From contig NZ_JBFRGR010000009.1 in the NCBI RefSeq assembly GCF_052115445.1, positions 1 to 64,000 of the forward strand: 64,000 bases of DNA, given 5' to 3'. The stretch comes from Paenibacillus_E sp052115445 (GTDB taxonomy: Bacteria; Bacillota; Bacilli; Paenibacillales; NBRC-103111). A program made the translations under genes and the position numbers. Positions 26,897 to 37,000 of this stretch are shown in pieces (position 1 is the stretch's first letter; every line of letters starts with the position of its first letter). The notes under the pieces are model-generated. The model did no database searches. It was not told the DNA's origin and saw only the letters and a program-made list of their open reading frames with translations.

Positions 26897-29182
26897 ATGA
26901 TACAAACCATTGAGATGAATGATGGATGGATTTTTACTAAAAACAATAGTATTACCTATTCATTGGATGATATTCAAGGAGGGGAGGAAGTCACTCTCCC
27001 ACACTGCTGGAATCACATGGATGGGCAAGAAGGAAGTCAGTACTATCGAGGACAGTGCTGGTATCAAAAAAGACTGATTCTCTCTAGCGAGGATAAAGCA
27101 AAACAATTATTCCTGGAAATCGGAGCAGCAGGGATGCTTGGTTCGGTTTATATTAACGGGCAAAGTGTCGGCGAGAGCCGGTGCGGATATTCCATGTTCA
27201 GAGTCCATCTGAATCCTTACCTTATTCTAGGAGAAAACCTTATAGCTATCATGGTGGATAATAGCTTGCACAAGGATGTATTCCCCCTAATGGCTGACTT
27301 TACGTTTTACGGAGGTTTATATAGGGATGTAAAGCTCCTGGTCATGGAGGATATACATTTTGACCTACTGGATCAAGGACGAGACGGTGTGTATTTAAAT
27401 CAAAAAAAAATGGGAAGTAACTCCTTTGAATTAGAAGTTTTCGGAAAAGTAATCAATGAATCTTCTATTCCCGCAATGGGGACTCTTATCGTTCAAGTTA
27501 GCGACCATGAGAACAAGACAGTTCTAGAAGAAAGCCAGGAACTATCACTAATCTCTGAAACTGCCTTTAAATTGAAAAGTAAGATCCATAATCCTACACT
27601 ATGGGAAGGTATTGAAAATCCATATTTATACACCGTCAATGTTTCCATAAATATAGAAGGACAGACTTATGATATGAGATCAATGAAGTATGGATTTAGA
27701 ACGGTAGAAGTAACAGCAGAAAGAGGCTTTCTACTGAACGGTAAACCTATAAAGCTTAATGGGGTTAGTCGTCATCAAGATTATGCTGGTGTAGGTAATG
27801 CCATTACTAAGGCTCACATGGATGAAGATATGACTTTAATTCGAGATATTGGTGCGAATAGCATTCGTCTCTCTCATTATCAGCATGACGATTACTTTTA
27901 TAACCTGTGTGATCAATACGGGTTGCTAGTTTGGGCGGAAATCCCTTTTATTAGTATTCCTTCTACCCTAGACCCTGAAAATCAGAATGCATTAGATCAG
28001 CTTGAAAGATTGATTAAGCAAGCCTATAATCATTGCTCCATCTATTGCTGGGGAGTACAGAATGAAATCACAATAGCTGTTGAAAATGAGAAAACATATG
28101 AAAGTGTAGACCGGCTAAAGGATTTGGCCAAACACTTGGATCCTGATCGGCTAACGGCACAGGCTAATATATATTCGGTTGAAGACGATAGCCAACTTAA
28201 CACCTTTACCGATCTTGTCGGCTATAATTTGTATTATGGGTGGTACTATGGTGAAATGAAAAACTTGGGAGAAAGACTGGACCAATTCCATCGTGTACAG
28301 CCAAATGTGCCTGTTCTTGTAGCCGAGTATGGCGTAGATACGAACCCTCGGTTTCATTCTTATTCTCCGCAAGTGAAAGACTATACCGAGGAATATCAGC
28401 TGCTCTTCCATCATAATGCGTTACAGACATTTAATGATAGGCCGTATGTCTTGGGAGGCTATGTATGGAATATGTTCGACTTCGGTAGTGCAAATAGAAA
28501 CGAAGGCGGCGATTCTGGTAAGAACTTGAAAGGGCTCGTAACGATTGACCGGAAAATAAAGAAAGATGCCTATTATCTATATAAAGCCTATTGGTCTAAG
28601 ATTCCTTTTGTCCACATTGCCGGGCGTCGTTTTGCTAATAGGCATAGGGAGTTGAATGATATTGTTATTCTTTCCAATATTTCTAGTATCAAAGTTTATA
28701 AAGATCAACTCCTGCTCAAAGAAATAAATAGTGAAAAACCAGTAAAGTTGGTGCAGGATCTTTCGCTAACCGCAGGGGAGAATCATCTGAAGGTTGTGGG
28801 CGTGGATGAACATGGTACCATCTATACCGATGAGATTGTGCTTCATTATACGATGGAATTAGATAACAGCTATGTTTATATAAAGAAGGAAGAGGCTAGG
28901 CTTGTTGTGAACTGGTTCGAAAAGTTCGATTTAACCGATGTTAAAGAGATTGAACTGAAAGAGAGCTGTTATTCGACTTTTGACACGATAGAAGATCTAT
29001 ATACGAATGAGAAAGCTAAAGAAGTGTTTCTTAAATATTTTGATCATACAACTCACAATCCTAGGTTTGAATTGACCAAAGGAGTCATGTCCATTGAGAA
29101 AATGTCAAAGCTCTCATTCTACAATATTCCTAAAGAATTGCTTACTGTAATCAATAAAGATCTGAACGTGATTAAGAAATAG
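26897..29182 (+). CDS. GH2 family beta-galactosidase-like enzyme
   Basis: 761 residues, no signal peptide. Order: jelly-roll sugar-binding domain (~1-165), Ig-like domain (~170-275), TIM barrel (~280-580) and a C-terminal Ig/DUF4982-like domain. The GH2 pattern NGKPIKLNGVSRHQD and IRLSHYQHDDYFYNLCD is clear. Acid/base Glu390 (VQNEI) and nucleophile Glu477 (VAEYGVD) are present. It hydrolyses terminal beta-galactosides or related residues; the exact sugar cannot be read from sequence. It ends 28 bases before the glucuronidase gene. Confidence 0.9.
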   Translation: MIQTIEMNDGWIFTKNNSITYSLDDIQGGEEVTLPHCWNHMDGQEGSQYYRGQCWYQKRLILSSEDKAKQLFLEIGAAGMLGSVYINGQSVGESRCGYSMFRVHLNPYLILGENLIAIMVDNSLHKDVFPLMADFTFYGGLYRDVKLLVMEDIHFDLLDQGRDGVYLNQKKMGSNSFELEVFGKVINESSIPAMGTLIVQVSDHENKTVLEESQELSLISETAFKLKSKIHNPTLWEGIENPYLYTVNVSINIEGQTYDMRSMKYGFRTVEVTAERGFLLNGKPIKLNGVSRHQDYAGVGNAITKAHMDEDMTLIRDIGANSIRLSHYQHDDYFYNLCDQYGLLVWAEIPFISIPSTLDPENQNALDQLERLIKQAYNHCSIYCWGVQNEITIAVENEKTYESVDRLKDLAKHLDPDRLTAQANIYSVEDDSQLNTFTDLVGYNLYYGWYYGEMKNLGERLDQFHRVQPNVPVLVAEYGVDTNPRFHSYSPQVKDYTEEYQLLFHHNALQTFNDRPYVLGGYVWNMFDFGSANRNEGGDSGKNLKGLVTIDRKIKKDAYYLYKAYWSKIPFVHIAGRRFANRHRELNDIVILSNISSIKVYKDQLLLKEINSEKPVKLVQDLSLTAGENHLKVVGVDEHGTIYTDEIVLHYTMELDNSYVYIKKEEARLVVNWFEKFDLTDVKEIELKESCYSTFDTIEDLYTNEKAKEVFLKYFDHTTHNPRFELTKGVMSIEKMSKLSFYNIPKELLTVINKDLNVIKK

Positions 29183-29210
29183 GCTTCAATAACAGGAGTG
29201 ATATCCCGGT

Positions 29211-31013
29211 ATGTTATATCCGCAAAGCAATACGAAGAGAGAATTGATCGAGTTAAATGGGATCTGGGGTTTCAAACTGGATGACGGAACAGGTGTTACC
29301 AATAGAGTATATGAACAACAACTGCAGGGTACTATCCCCATGCCCGTGCCGGCCAGCTATAATGATCTGGTGGAAGACGCTCGAGTCAGAGATCATGTGG
29401 GTGACGTTTGGTATGAACGGGAGTTTTACGTATCTGAGACTTGGATAGGAAAAAGGATCGTACTCCGATTCGGTAGTGTAACGCATTACGGCAAAGTATG
29501 GGTTAACGGCCAAGAGGTGATGGAGCATCACGGAGGCTACACCCCGTTTGAAGCAGACATTGCACCTTTCGTAAATTTCGATCGTAAAAATCGGGTTACT
29601 GTCCTCGTAAATAATGTGCTCGACTACACTACAGTCCCCATCGGTGAGGTGAATGTCAGACGTGATGCTGCGGGGAATGAGATTAGAAAGCAGGACTATT
29701 TCCATGATTTCTTCAATTACAGCGGTATTCACAGACCTGTTCGGATATATACAACGGCACAACAGTATGTCAATGACATTACTATTCGCACAGACCTTCG
29801 CGGCCAAACAGGCGTAGTTTATTATGAAGTGGAAACCGAAGGGTCCACCAATGTTAAGGTAACGATTCTGGATGAACAGGAGAATGTTGTTGCTGAATCA
29901 TCAGGTTTGCATGGAGATATGAAAATCGAGAATCCGACGCTTTGGGAGCCTGGAGCTGCCTATTTGTATACGCTAAGAGTAGAAGTTATTAGCAACGATG
30001 GCAGTGTTGTGGACACATATCACGAACTCTTTGGTATTCGTACGGTTAAAGTGGAAGGAAAAGAGTTTCTGATTAATGGCAAGCCCTTTTACTTTAAAGG
30101 ATTTGGTAAGCACGAGGATGCGGAAGTCCATGGCAAAGGTTTGGATGAAGCGTTGAATATCAAGGATTTTAGCTTAATGAAGTGGATTGGGGCTAATTCA
30201 TTCCGTACTTCCCATTATCCGTATTCAGAAGAAATCATGCGATTGGCTGATCGTGAAGGAATAGTTGTTGTTGACGAGGTTGCTGCGGTAGGGCTTCATC
30301 TCTCATTAGGAGCTTACGCTTCATCTAATAAACGTAATACCTGGCAAACCATTCAATGCCAAGAGAGCCATCAACTTGCTATTAAAGAGTTAATAAAGAG
30401 AGATAAGAATCACGCATGTGTTGTAATGTGGGCTATTGCTAACGAACCTGCCGGTGAGGAAGAAGGAGCATATGAATATTTTAAACCACTTGCGGATTTG
30501 ACCAGGAAGCTTGATCCTACAAGACCCATTACTATTGTGAATTATTTTGCCGCCTCACCAACTACCTGCAAAATTCATTCGTTAAGCGATGTTTTGTGCT
30601 TAAACCGATACGTAGGCTGGTATGCGTTTGGTAATGACTTGGAGATGGCTGGCAGAGTACTACATCAGGAACTGTTAGCATGGTGGAATCTTACTGCTAA
30701 ACCTGTCTTTCTAACGGAGTTTGGTGCGGATACCATCCAAGGGCTGACTTCAACGGTGCCTCTCATGTGGTCGGAAGAGTATCAATGTGACTTTCTACAA
30801 ACATACCATCAAGTTATGGACAAACTCGACTTCGTGGTTGGTGAGCATGTCTGGAATTTTGCGGATTTTGCTACAAAGCAAGGGATTGTAAGAGTGGATG
30901 GAAACAAGAAGGGCGTATTCACTAGGGACAGGCGCCCCAAGAAAGCCGCTCATTTTCTGCGGGAACGATATCGAAATATCAAGGATTACTACTATAAAAC
31001 TGAAGTGAATTAA
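29211..31013 (+). CDS. uidA: Beta-glucuronidase (GH2)
   Basis: 600 residues, close to E. coli UidA/GusA in length. Acid/base Glu412 (IANEPAG) and nucleophile Glu503 (LTEFGADT) lie one residue from the E. coli positions 413 and 504. The Asn-Xxx-Lys motif that recognises the glucuronate carboxylate is present (Asn565, Lys567 in GNKKGVF). GFGKHEDAEVHGKG and WNFADFATKQGI also match. It releases glucuronic acid from imported glycans in the cytoplasm. AGGAG lies 13 bases before ATG 29211. Last gene of locus B. Confidence 0.95.
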   Translation: MLYPQSNTKRELIELNGIWGFKLDDGTGVTNRVYEQQLQGTIPMPVPASYNDLVEDARVRDHVGDVWYEREFYVSETWIGKRIVLRFGSVTHYGKVWVNGQEVMEHHGGYTPFEADIAPFVNFDRKNRVTVLVNNVLDYTTVPIGEVNVRRDAAGNEIRKQDYFHDFFNYSGIHRPVRIYTTAQQYVNDITIRTDLRGQTGVVYYEVETEGSTNVKVTILDEQENVVAESSGLHGDMKIENPTLWEPGAAYLYTLRVEVISNDGSVVDTYHELFGIRTVKVEGKEFLINGKPFYFKGFGKHEDAEVHGKGLDEALNIKDFSLMKWIGANSFRTSHYPYSEEIMRLADREGIVVVDEVAAVGLHLSLGAYASSNKRNTWQTIQCQESHQLAIKELIKRDKNHACVVMWAIANEPAGEEEGAYEYFKPLADLTRKLDPTRPITIVNYFAASPTTCKIHSLSDVLCLNRYVGWYAFGNDLEMAGRVLHQELLAWWNLTAKPVFLTEFGADTIQGLTSTVPLMWSEEYQCDFLQTYHQVMDKLDFVVGEHVWNFADFATKQGIVRVDGNKKGVFTRDRRPKKAAHFLRERYRNIKDYYYKTEVN

Positions 31014-31156
31014 TAAAACATTGACAATTTGAAAGTCTTGAAATGTTAGATCATTTTCAAATTGGAGGCATAAGTCTGCCTTAGAATTGGATGAGGGAGG
31101 GGCTGTTGAGAGACAAATAAGTTTTAAAGTGACAAATTAAGCTTTGAAATTAAAAA

Positions 31157-31190
31157 AGGCGCCACTCCTAGAGTGAACGCCTATTTAATT
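31157..31190 (+). terminator. Terminator at the end of locus B
   Basis: AGGCG...CACTC and GAGTG...CGCCT form an interrupted stem around a short CTA loop, followed by ATTTAATTT. Confidence 0.7.
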
Positions 31191-31524
31191 TATTGTATGG
31201 AGACAATTCTTATTCGTATGGAAGCAAACAAAACAGTCAACTCGAGGTGGCGTTTGAACTAAATGAGCAGATATGATAAAAATTAAGGAATGTAGCTGTG
31301 ATTAAGACGCAGTCGCTTACGGATACACTAGGATTTCTACATTAACAAGCGCTTTCCTTGTTGTATAAAGCATCAGAGGATTTGTATGTTGATCTGCTTG
31401 GTAAAGCTTCACCTATTGATTGGCAAAAAAGTACTGAATGAGAAAGTGTTGAAACTCGTTTGCAATTGAAACTGAATTGATATTGATCCAATGGTGTTCT
31501 CTCTCTGGGGCTGAACGCCTATTT
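31191..31524. other. Non-coding stretch before module 2
   Basis: No intact gene. The 13-mer TGAACGCCTATTT at 31174-31186 recurs at 31512-31524, immediately before the truncated sigK homology. A frame around 31290-31430 (IKTQSLTDTLGF, LLYKASEDLYVDLLGKASP) could be a decayed protein but I do not recognise it. Confidence 0.4.
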
Positions 31525-31576
31525 TACGTAACTTCGTGTTCACAACCTCAAAAAATTCGACAATACCGGAGAAGAT

Positions 31577-32053
31577 TTGGAAGACCTGATCTCCATCGGG
31601 ACGATTGGACTGATCAAAGCTATCGAGTCGTTCTCGCCGAATAAGGGCACGAAACTGGCTACATTTGCGGCGCGTTGTATTGAGAATGAGATCCTGATGC
31701 ATCTTCGCTCATTGAAGAAAACGCGGAAAGATGTGTCCTTGCATGATCCCATTGGGACGGACAAAGAGGGGAACGAAATTACGCTCATTGACATCCTGGG
31801 TAGCGAGGCTGACGATGTGGTGGATGCGGTGCAGCTGAAGATTGAGAAGAGCAAGATTTATCGCAATCTGGAGATATTGGATGACCGCGAGAAGGAAGTA
31901 GTGGTTGGTCGGTTCGGATTGGAGCTTGGCGGCGAAGAGCGGACGCAGCGGGAGATCGCGAAGGAGCTGGGGATTAGCCGCTCCTATGTATCACGGATTG
32001 AAAAGCGGGCGCTGATGAAGCTGTATCATGAGTTTTATAAGGCGAAGAGGTAG
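31577..32053 (+). CDS. N-terminally truncated SigK-like sigma factor, copy 2
   Basis: Homology to SigK starts at codon 31532 (LRVHNLKKFDNTGED) but an in-frame TAA at 31529 blocks extension and the first possible start codon is TTG 31577, giving 158 residues. Regions 2.2-2.4 and 4 are intact, with HTH TQREIAKELGISRSYVSRIE. Between 31628 and 31747 it differs from copy 1 at 19 of 40 codons, all synonymous. Whether it is translated is uncertain; a pseudogene under recent relaxation is the alternative. Confidence 0.65.
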   Translation: MEDLISIGTIGLIKAIESFSPNKGTKLATFAARCIENEILMHLRSLKKTRKDVSLHDPIGTDKEGNEITLIDILGSEADDVVDAVQLKIEKSKIYRNLEILDDREKEVVVGRFGLELGGEERTQREIAKELGISRSYVSRIEKRALMKLYHEFYKAKR

Positions 32054-32165
32054 AACAGGGTAACGCCTGATAAGGCAAAGCAGTACAAAGACGGGTAACA
32101 GATTTAGAATGAATCGCATTCTTCATTGTTAGGGATCGTGGGATCGCAAAATGGAGGCGAAGGAT

Positions 32166-32840
32166 ATGAGCTTGATTCAAATCGATCATGTCTGTAAGCA
32201 ATATGTGATGGGCGGGGAAACTGTTCATGCCTTGGATGATGTATCCTTGGTGATTGAAGAAGGCGAATTTGTCGCCATTATGGGTCCATCAGGATCGGGT
32301 AAGTCTACGCTAATGAATATCATCGGGTGTTTGGATGTGTCTGACACTGGAACGTATGTTCTAGATGGGAGATCTATTAACCAAATGAAAGATTCGCAAC
32401 TAGCGGAGATTCGAAATCGGAAGATCGGATTCGTGTTCCAGAACTTTAATTTGCTTCCGAGATTAAGCGCGTACGAGAATGTTGAGCTACCATTGATTTA
32501 TCGAGGATTGACGAGGAAAGAACGAGAGCCGCTTGTCATGAAGGCGCTAGAAGCGGTGGATTTAATAGATCGAAGGAAACATATGCCCTCGGAACTATCC
32601 GGCGGCCAGCAGCAGCGTGTGGCAATCGCACGGACTTTGGCTGGAGATCCCGCCATCATTTTGGCAGATGAGCCGACGGGAGCACTGGATTCGAAGACGG
32701 GTATAGAGATTATGGATATTTTCACTAGGTTGAATGATCAGGGTAGGACGATCATTCTCATCACACATGATCATGCGATTGCGCAGCAGGCGAAGCGAGT
32801 TGTGAGGTTTCGGGATGGTCGGTTGTTGGAGAGTCTTTAG
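32166..32840 (+). CDS. ABC transporter ATPase, YknY/MacB-type, orphan copy 2
   Basis: About 224 residues from ATG 32166, which follows GGAGGCGAAGG and aligns with the other copies; ATG 32151 is inside that ribosome site. All ATPase motifs are intact (GPSGSGKS, LSGGQQQRVAIARTL, ILADEPTGALD, LITHDH). It differs from copies 1 and 3 mostly in the first 35 residues and around 75-80. No permease gene is adjacent. Confidence 0.9.
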   Translation: MSLIQIDHVCKQYVMGGETVHALDDVSLVIEEGEFVAIMGPSGSGKSTLMNIIGCLDVSDTGTYVLDGRSINQMKDSQLAEIRNRKIGFVFQNFNLLPRLSAYENVELPLIYRGLTRKEREPLVMKALEAVDLIDRRKHMPSELSGGQQQRVAIARTLAGDPAIILADEPTGALDSKTGIEIMDIFTRLNDQGRTIILITHDHAIAQQAKRVVRFRDGRLLESL

Positions 32841-33132
32841 TTGAGGAATGATGAGGCCGGAACTCCATGGGAAATAAGGGGGTTCTTGTTTCTTTTTCGT
32901 TGGATACATAGGCTTCATTTTTCTCTAGTTAGTGTAGGAGAAATATTCCAATAGTGTGAAGGGAATGGCGTTATCGTCCAACAGGAGACGATTGTGACAG
33001 CTAACATTGGATTAGCTGGTTGGATAGAAGGGGATTCCACTGGCTGACGAACTTATAAAAAAGCCGATAAATCGATGTATATTACAAAGAAATCGGGGGA
33101 AAATCGAGTGATTTCATACTCTATTTGATTAA

Positions 33133-33187
33133 GGAAAATAAAGATCATCTGATCATGGGAAATAAAGATTGTATTGGGAAATAAAGG
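33133..33187 (+). repeat. GGAAATAAAG iterons next to the IS6 left end
   Basis: Three units: GGAAAATAAAGAT (33133), GGGAAATAAAGAT (33157) and GGGAAATAAAGG (33176), the last ending at the IS6 inverted repeat. A related unit GGGAAATAAGG lies near 32869. The remaining 32841-33132 shows only a weak possible hairpin. Confidence 0.5.
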
Positions 33188-33620
33188 GTTTTGGTGCAAA
33201 GGATCCAAAGCGTGATAACATAGGGGGAAATGAAATCATGGGATGGGCCGAATCAGTATGGAATCAAAGATAATGTATTCAAATGGAAACCTTACGAAAC
33301 TGATATGATCCTATTAACCGTTAGATGGTATTTAAAATATTGTTTGAGTTATAAAAATGTCGCAGAAATGATGAAAGAGCAAGGATTGAATATTCCTCAT
33401 ACTACGATCATGAGATGGGTTCATGAGTTCGAACCTGAAATAGTCAAACGAATTCGCCCCTACTTGAAACCGACTATCGATTCATATAGGGTCGATGAAA
33501 CCTACATCAAAGTCAAAGGGAAGTGGAAGTATTTATATCGGGCAGTCGATTCTGAGGGAAGCTCGATAGATTTCATGTTGTCCTAAAATCGTGATATTCA
33601 TGCGGCGAAGTGCTTATCAT
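33187..33620 (+). mobile_element. IS6-family element, left half
   Basis: Left inverted repeat GGTTTTGGTGCAAAG (33187-33201) resembles the IS6/IS26-group consensus GGTTCTGTTGCAAAG at 13 of 15 positions. It is followed by the ribosome site AGGGGGAA and the N-terminal half of the transposase. The element stops near 33620. Its missing half, with the matching right inverted repeat (14 of 15), is at 58415-58642 on the same strand. Confidence 0.8.
33230..33619 (+). pseudogene. IS6-family transposase, N-terminal half, interrupted
   Basis: 118 residues before a stop: N-terminal HTH/zinc-like region (SYKNVAEMMKEQGLNIPHTT), then VDETYIKVKGKWKYLYRAVD containing the first Asp of the DDE triad. A TAA replaces the expected Lys codon in LSKNRD; past it the frame continues NRDIHAAKC as IS6 proteins do and then diverges. 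The rest of the catalytic domain is absent, so it cannot transpose by itself. Confidence 0.85.
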
Positions 33621-33663
33621 TGCAAATTATTGGTTGGTTACCCTCGTCGCATTAAACGAAAAC

Positions 33664-33691
33664 AAAGCAGGCCAAGTACAGGTCTGCTTTT
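33664..33691. terminator. Hairpin terminator at the left edge of regulon C
   Basis: AAAGCAGGCC (33664-33673) pairs with GGTCTGCTTT (33681-33690), flanked by A-rich and T-rich ends, so it could work in both directions. Confidence 0.7.
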
Positions 33692-33774
33692 CGATCATGT
33701 AAAGTCTATTCGTCACCTGACTTGACTTGCAACTGGGAGATTAAAAGCCTTCTGATTCTTTGACTTTGGTATTA

Positions 33775-33819
33775 TTGACTTTATGGATAAAGATGCTATA
33801 ATTTCAAGTAAACGTTTAC
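33775..33819 (+). promoter_or_regulatory. Promoter of the giant SLH gene with LacI-type operator
   Basis: TTGACT (33775-33780), 16-base spacer, TATAAT (33797-33802), then the perfect palindrome GTAAACGTTTAC at 33808-33819, over the expected transcription start. A bound repressor would block initiation. The -35 to -10 segment is nearly identical to that at 45335-45362. Confidence 0.8.
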
Positions 33820-33968
33820 ATAATACGTTTTTCAGATTATTTGGTTTGGAGGTAATGAAATGGGGAAATGTTAATGAAGGTTGCAGTGAGAACACCAATT
33901 AAAAAGAAAGAGAATAAACAATTCAAACCCAATGTATTATGTGTAATTGTATATGTTAAATAATTTAT

Positions 33969-33980
33969 CTAAACGTTTAC
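33969..33980. promoter_or_regulatory. LacI-type operator (11 of 12)
   Basis: CTAAACGTTTAC in the long 5' leader of the SLH gene. A second operator downstream of the promoter could allow looping with 33808 or 34059 or act as a roadblock. Confidence 0.65.
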
Positions 33981-34058
33981 TTGTTTTGCGTATTTCCTCA
34001 AGCACATACATAAGTCTTTTCATATCGGCCGTGCAGCATTATTACTTTTTATCCATAT

Positions 34059-34070
34059 GTAAACGTTTAC
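34059..34070. promoter_or_regulatory. LacI-type operator (perfect)
   Basis: GTAAACGTTTAC, 26 bases before the SLH start codon and just upstream of its AAGGAG ribosome site. Confidence 0.75.
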
Positions 34071-34095
34071 CTATTAGCTTGTAAGGAGTGAGATC

Positions 34096-37000
34096 ATGAA
34101 TAAACAAGTACATCGCGTGCTGAGTATTATATTAGCAGTCCTTATCATAGTAAACTCATTTCAATTTACTATGGGTTCAAAGGTTCAGGCTGCCGGCGTT
34201 GACACCTTTGATTCGGTGACAGGTACGCTGACGCTAAACAGCTCATTTGTCGCAGGTGGATTAAAGGCTCGGATTGATGCCGTTATTACCCCCTTAAGTA
34301 AAACTTACGCTGATATTAAAGTTTTAATTGTGACTGCTGGCATAGTCGGCGTTGGCAAAATAGCTGATGGCGGTAGTGATATAGCTACAGGAGGCATCAT
34401 TCAGTCGCTATCAGGTCTTATAGATTTCCAACTAATTGGTACGTCTACCGTACAAAGCTCATCAACCGCACCTAGCGATAACATTATTGCGAAAAACTTT
34501 TTTGTCCCTGCTCAAAATCCTCTGCTCAAATCGGTTACATTCCTCAACGCAACGACAATCAATGCACAAGCTTTCCAAAATATGAGTAGTCTGACAACAC
34601 TCACGATTCCTAAAATAGCAACGATATCAAGTACAAACGCCTTTTCGGGCTGTACAGGTCTTTCGTCTATTACCTTTGGAACAACCACGCCAACCTTAAC
34701 ATCCGGCACCATAACTACGATTTATAATGCCTTAGCTCCGGGTGCTACTTTCTATGTCCCAGCTGCTAGTCTAGCCGCATACCAGAGTACATGGAGCGCT
34801 ATTTCAACCCATATCAGTGCCATCTCAACCGGTGGCGGAACTGGCGGAGGCGATGCAGGCACATTTGATGCGAACACAGGCACAATGACACTGACGGGTA
34901 CTTTTGCCGTGAGTACGTTAAAAGCTCAAATTGATGCCGTTATGCCTACTGGCAAAACGTATACAGATATCAAAGTCTTAAAGATTACTTCAGGCATAGT
35001 CGGAGCTGACGATACAAGTAATATCATCCCGCTATTAACGAATCTTCAGGATTTCCAACTGACAGGCACAGCTAACACACAGAGTACGGCGAGCAGCAGC
35101 GATGTTGGTATCGTCCAATCAAACTTTTTTACAGCGGCAAATTCTCAACTCATCTCTGTGACGCTTCAAAACGCAACGACGATCAATGCGCAGGCGTTCC
35201 AAAATATGAGCAGTATTTCGACACTTGTTGTTCCCAGTCTAACAACCGTCGTAGATGCAAGCGCTTTCGTGGGCATGACACATCTCGCCTCCATAACGCT
35301 TGGTGCTACGATTCCGACGGGCGGCCCAACTGTGTTCCCAGCAAGTACGATATTCTTTGTTCCAACGGGAAGCGTCGCTGGATATAAGGCGGCATGGAGC
35401 AGTGTAGCAAGCCGCATAAAAGCGATTGGTGAAACATTAGATTACATCCAGGGCTTTAACACAACCACAGGGACGTTAACGTTAACAGGTGCATTTGGCG
35501 TGAATACGCTAATGGCTGAAATTGACGCTATTATGAGCCCTCTAGCGAAAGCTTATACGGATATTAAAGTCTTAATTATCACCAATGGAATCGTTGGCCC
35601 TACGGATGCCACAAGCACAATTCCGCTATTAACCAATCTGCAGGATTTACAAATTGTGGGGAATGCCACAACCCAAAGTAGTAGCAACAGCAGCACGAAG
35701 AACATCACGCCCAAAAACCTTGCTAGCGGAACAGCCAACACCAAATTAACATCAATTACACTGAACAATGTAACAACATTAGGTACGACCACGTTTAGCG
35801 CGTTGGATAGTTTAACAAATTTAACTATTCCTGCAGTGGGAACCGTATCCGATGCTAAAGTTTTTCAAAATGTCACTAATCTTACATCGATTACGTTAGG
35901 CACTACGCCGCCAAGTTCCGGAGTTGGATTCTTCCCTGTAAACACGACATTTTTCGTTCCAGCTGACAAAGTCGCGACATATAAAGCGGATCCTGTTTGG
36001 GGCATAATAGACAACCCCATAAAGGCGATTGGTCAAGCGCTAGACTACACCCAAGGCTTTGACGCAACGACAGGAACGCTGACATTGACGCGGATATTTG
36101 CTGTTAACACGTTAAAAGCTGAAATTGATGCGATTATTAACCCTCTTAACAAAACTTATGCTGATATTAAGGCTTTAAGGATCACTGCAGGAATTGTTGG
36201 CGCCACGGATGCAGGAAGCACTGGCATCATAGCGCAGTTAACGAATCTGGAGGATGTTCAACTCATCGGCAGCGCTACAACACAGAGCAGCTCCAACAGT
36301 GCTACGGTGGGTACCACGCCGAAGAACCTGGTTAGCTCAGCAAACGCTAAATTAAAATCAGTCACGCTTAGTAATGTTACGACGATAGGTACAAGTACAT
36401 TCAGCGGTTCAGGCAGCTTGACAGCATTAGTCATTCCCAGTGTGACTACTGTTGCAAATGCAGACGCTTTTACTGACTGTACCAATCTAACATCGATCAC
36501 ATTCGGCGCAGCACTGCCGCCAGCCGCAGCGGGTCCAATTTTGTTCCCTGCGAATGCGATATTCTACGTACCAGCGGACAAAGTCGCGATCTATAAGGCG
36601 GATGACGTTTGGAGCAGCGTGGCACTTCGTATCAAAGCCATCGGCGATACGTCGGGCGACGGAGCAGGATCAACGGATGACATCACCTTATCACTGAAGC
36701 CTGCTCATCCGAACATTGTGAGTGTCAATGAGAGTGTGCGTTCCATACAGGTTATCGAGAAAACAAGCCTCGAACAGCTTGATGCGCAGACCACGAACGG
36801 TGCCGGTACGATATTGAGGATTTTGGATGCAAAAGGCATTCCCAAAAGTGAAATAACGGAGCTCGTCGCCGACGACAAGTTTGTCGTTATTTCGGGNGAA
36901 ATAAAAAAGGAATACACGATTCAAGTGATTCATTATACGCTGGAAAATCTGGCATTGAATCCGAATGCAAACAACATTAAGGTCAGCTCTTTTAGAAGCG

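Larger units (their letters stand above)
31525..32840 (+). repeat. Module 2: truncated sigK plus YknY-like ATPase (direct repeat unit)
   Basis: Second copy of the module at 17716-18997. Homology starts at TACGTAACTTCGTGTTCAC. The sigma-ATPase spacer is longer (about 112 bases) than in the other copies but keeps ATTCTTCATT and GGAGGCGAAGGA. The ATPase is more diverged than the sigma fragment. Confidence 0.85.
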
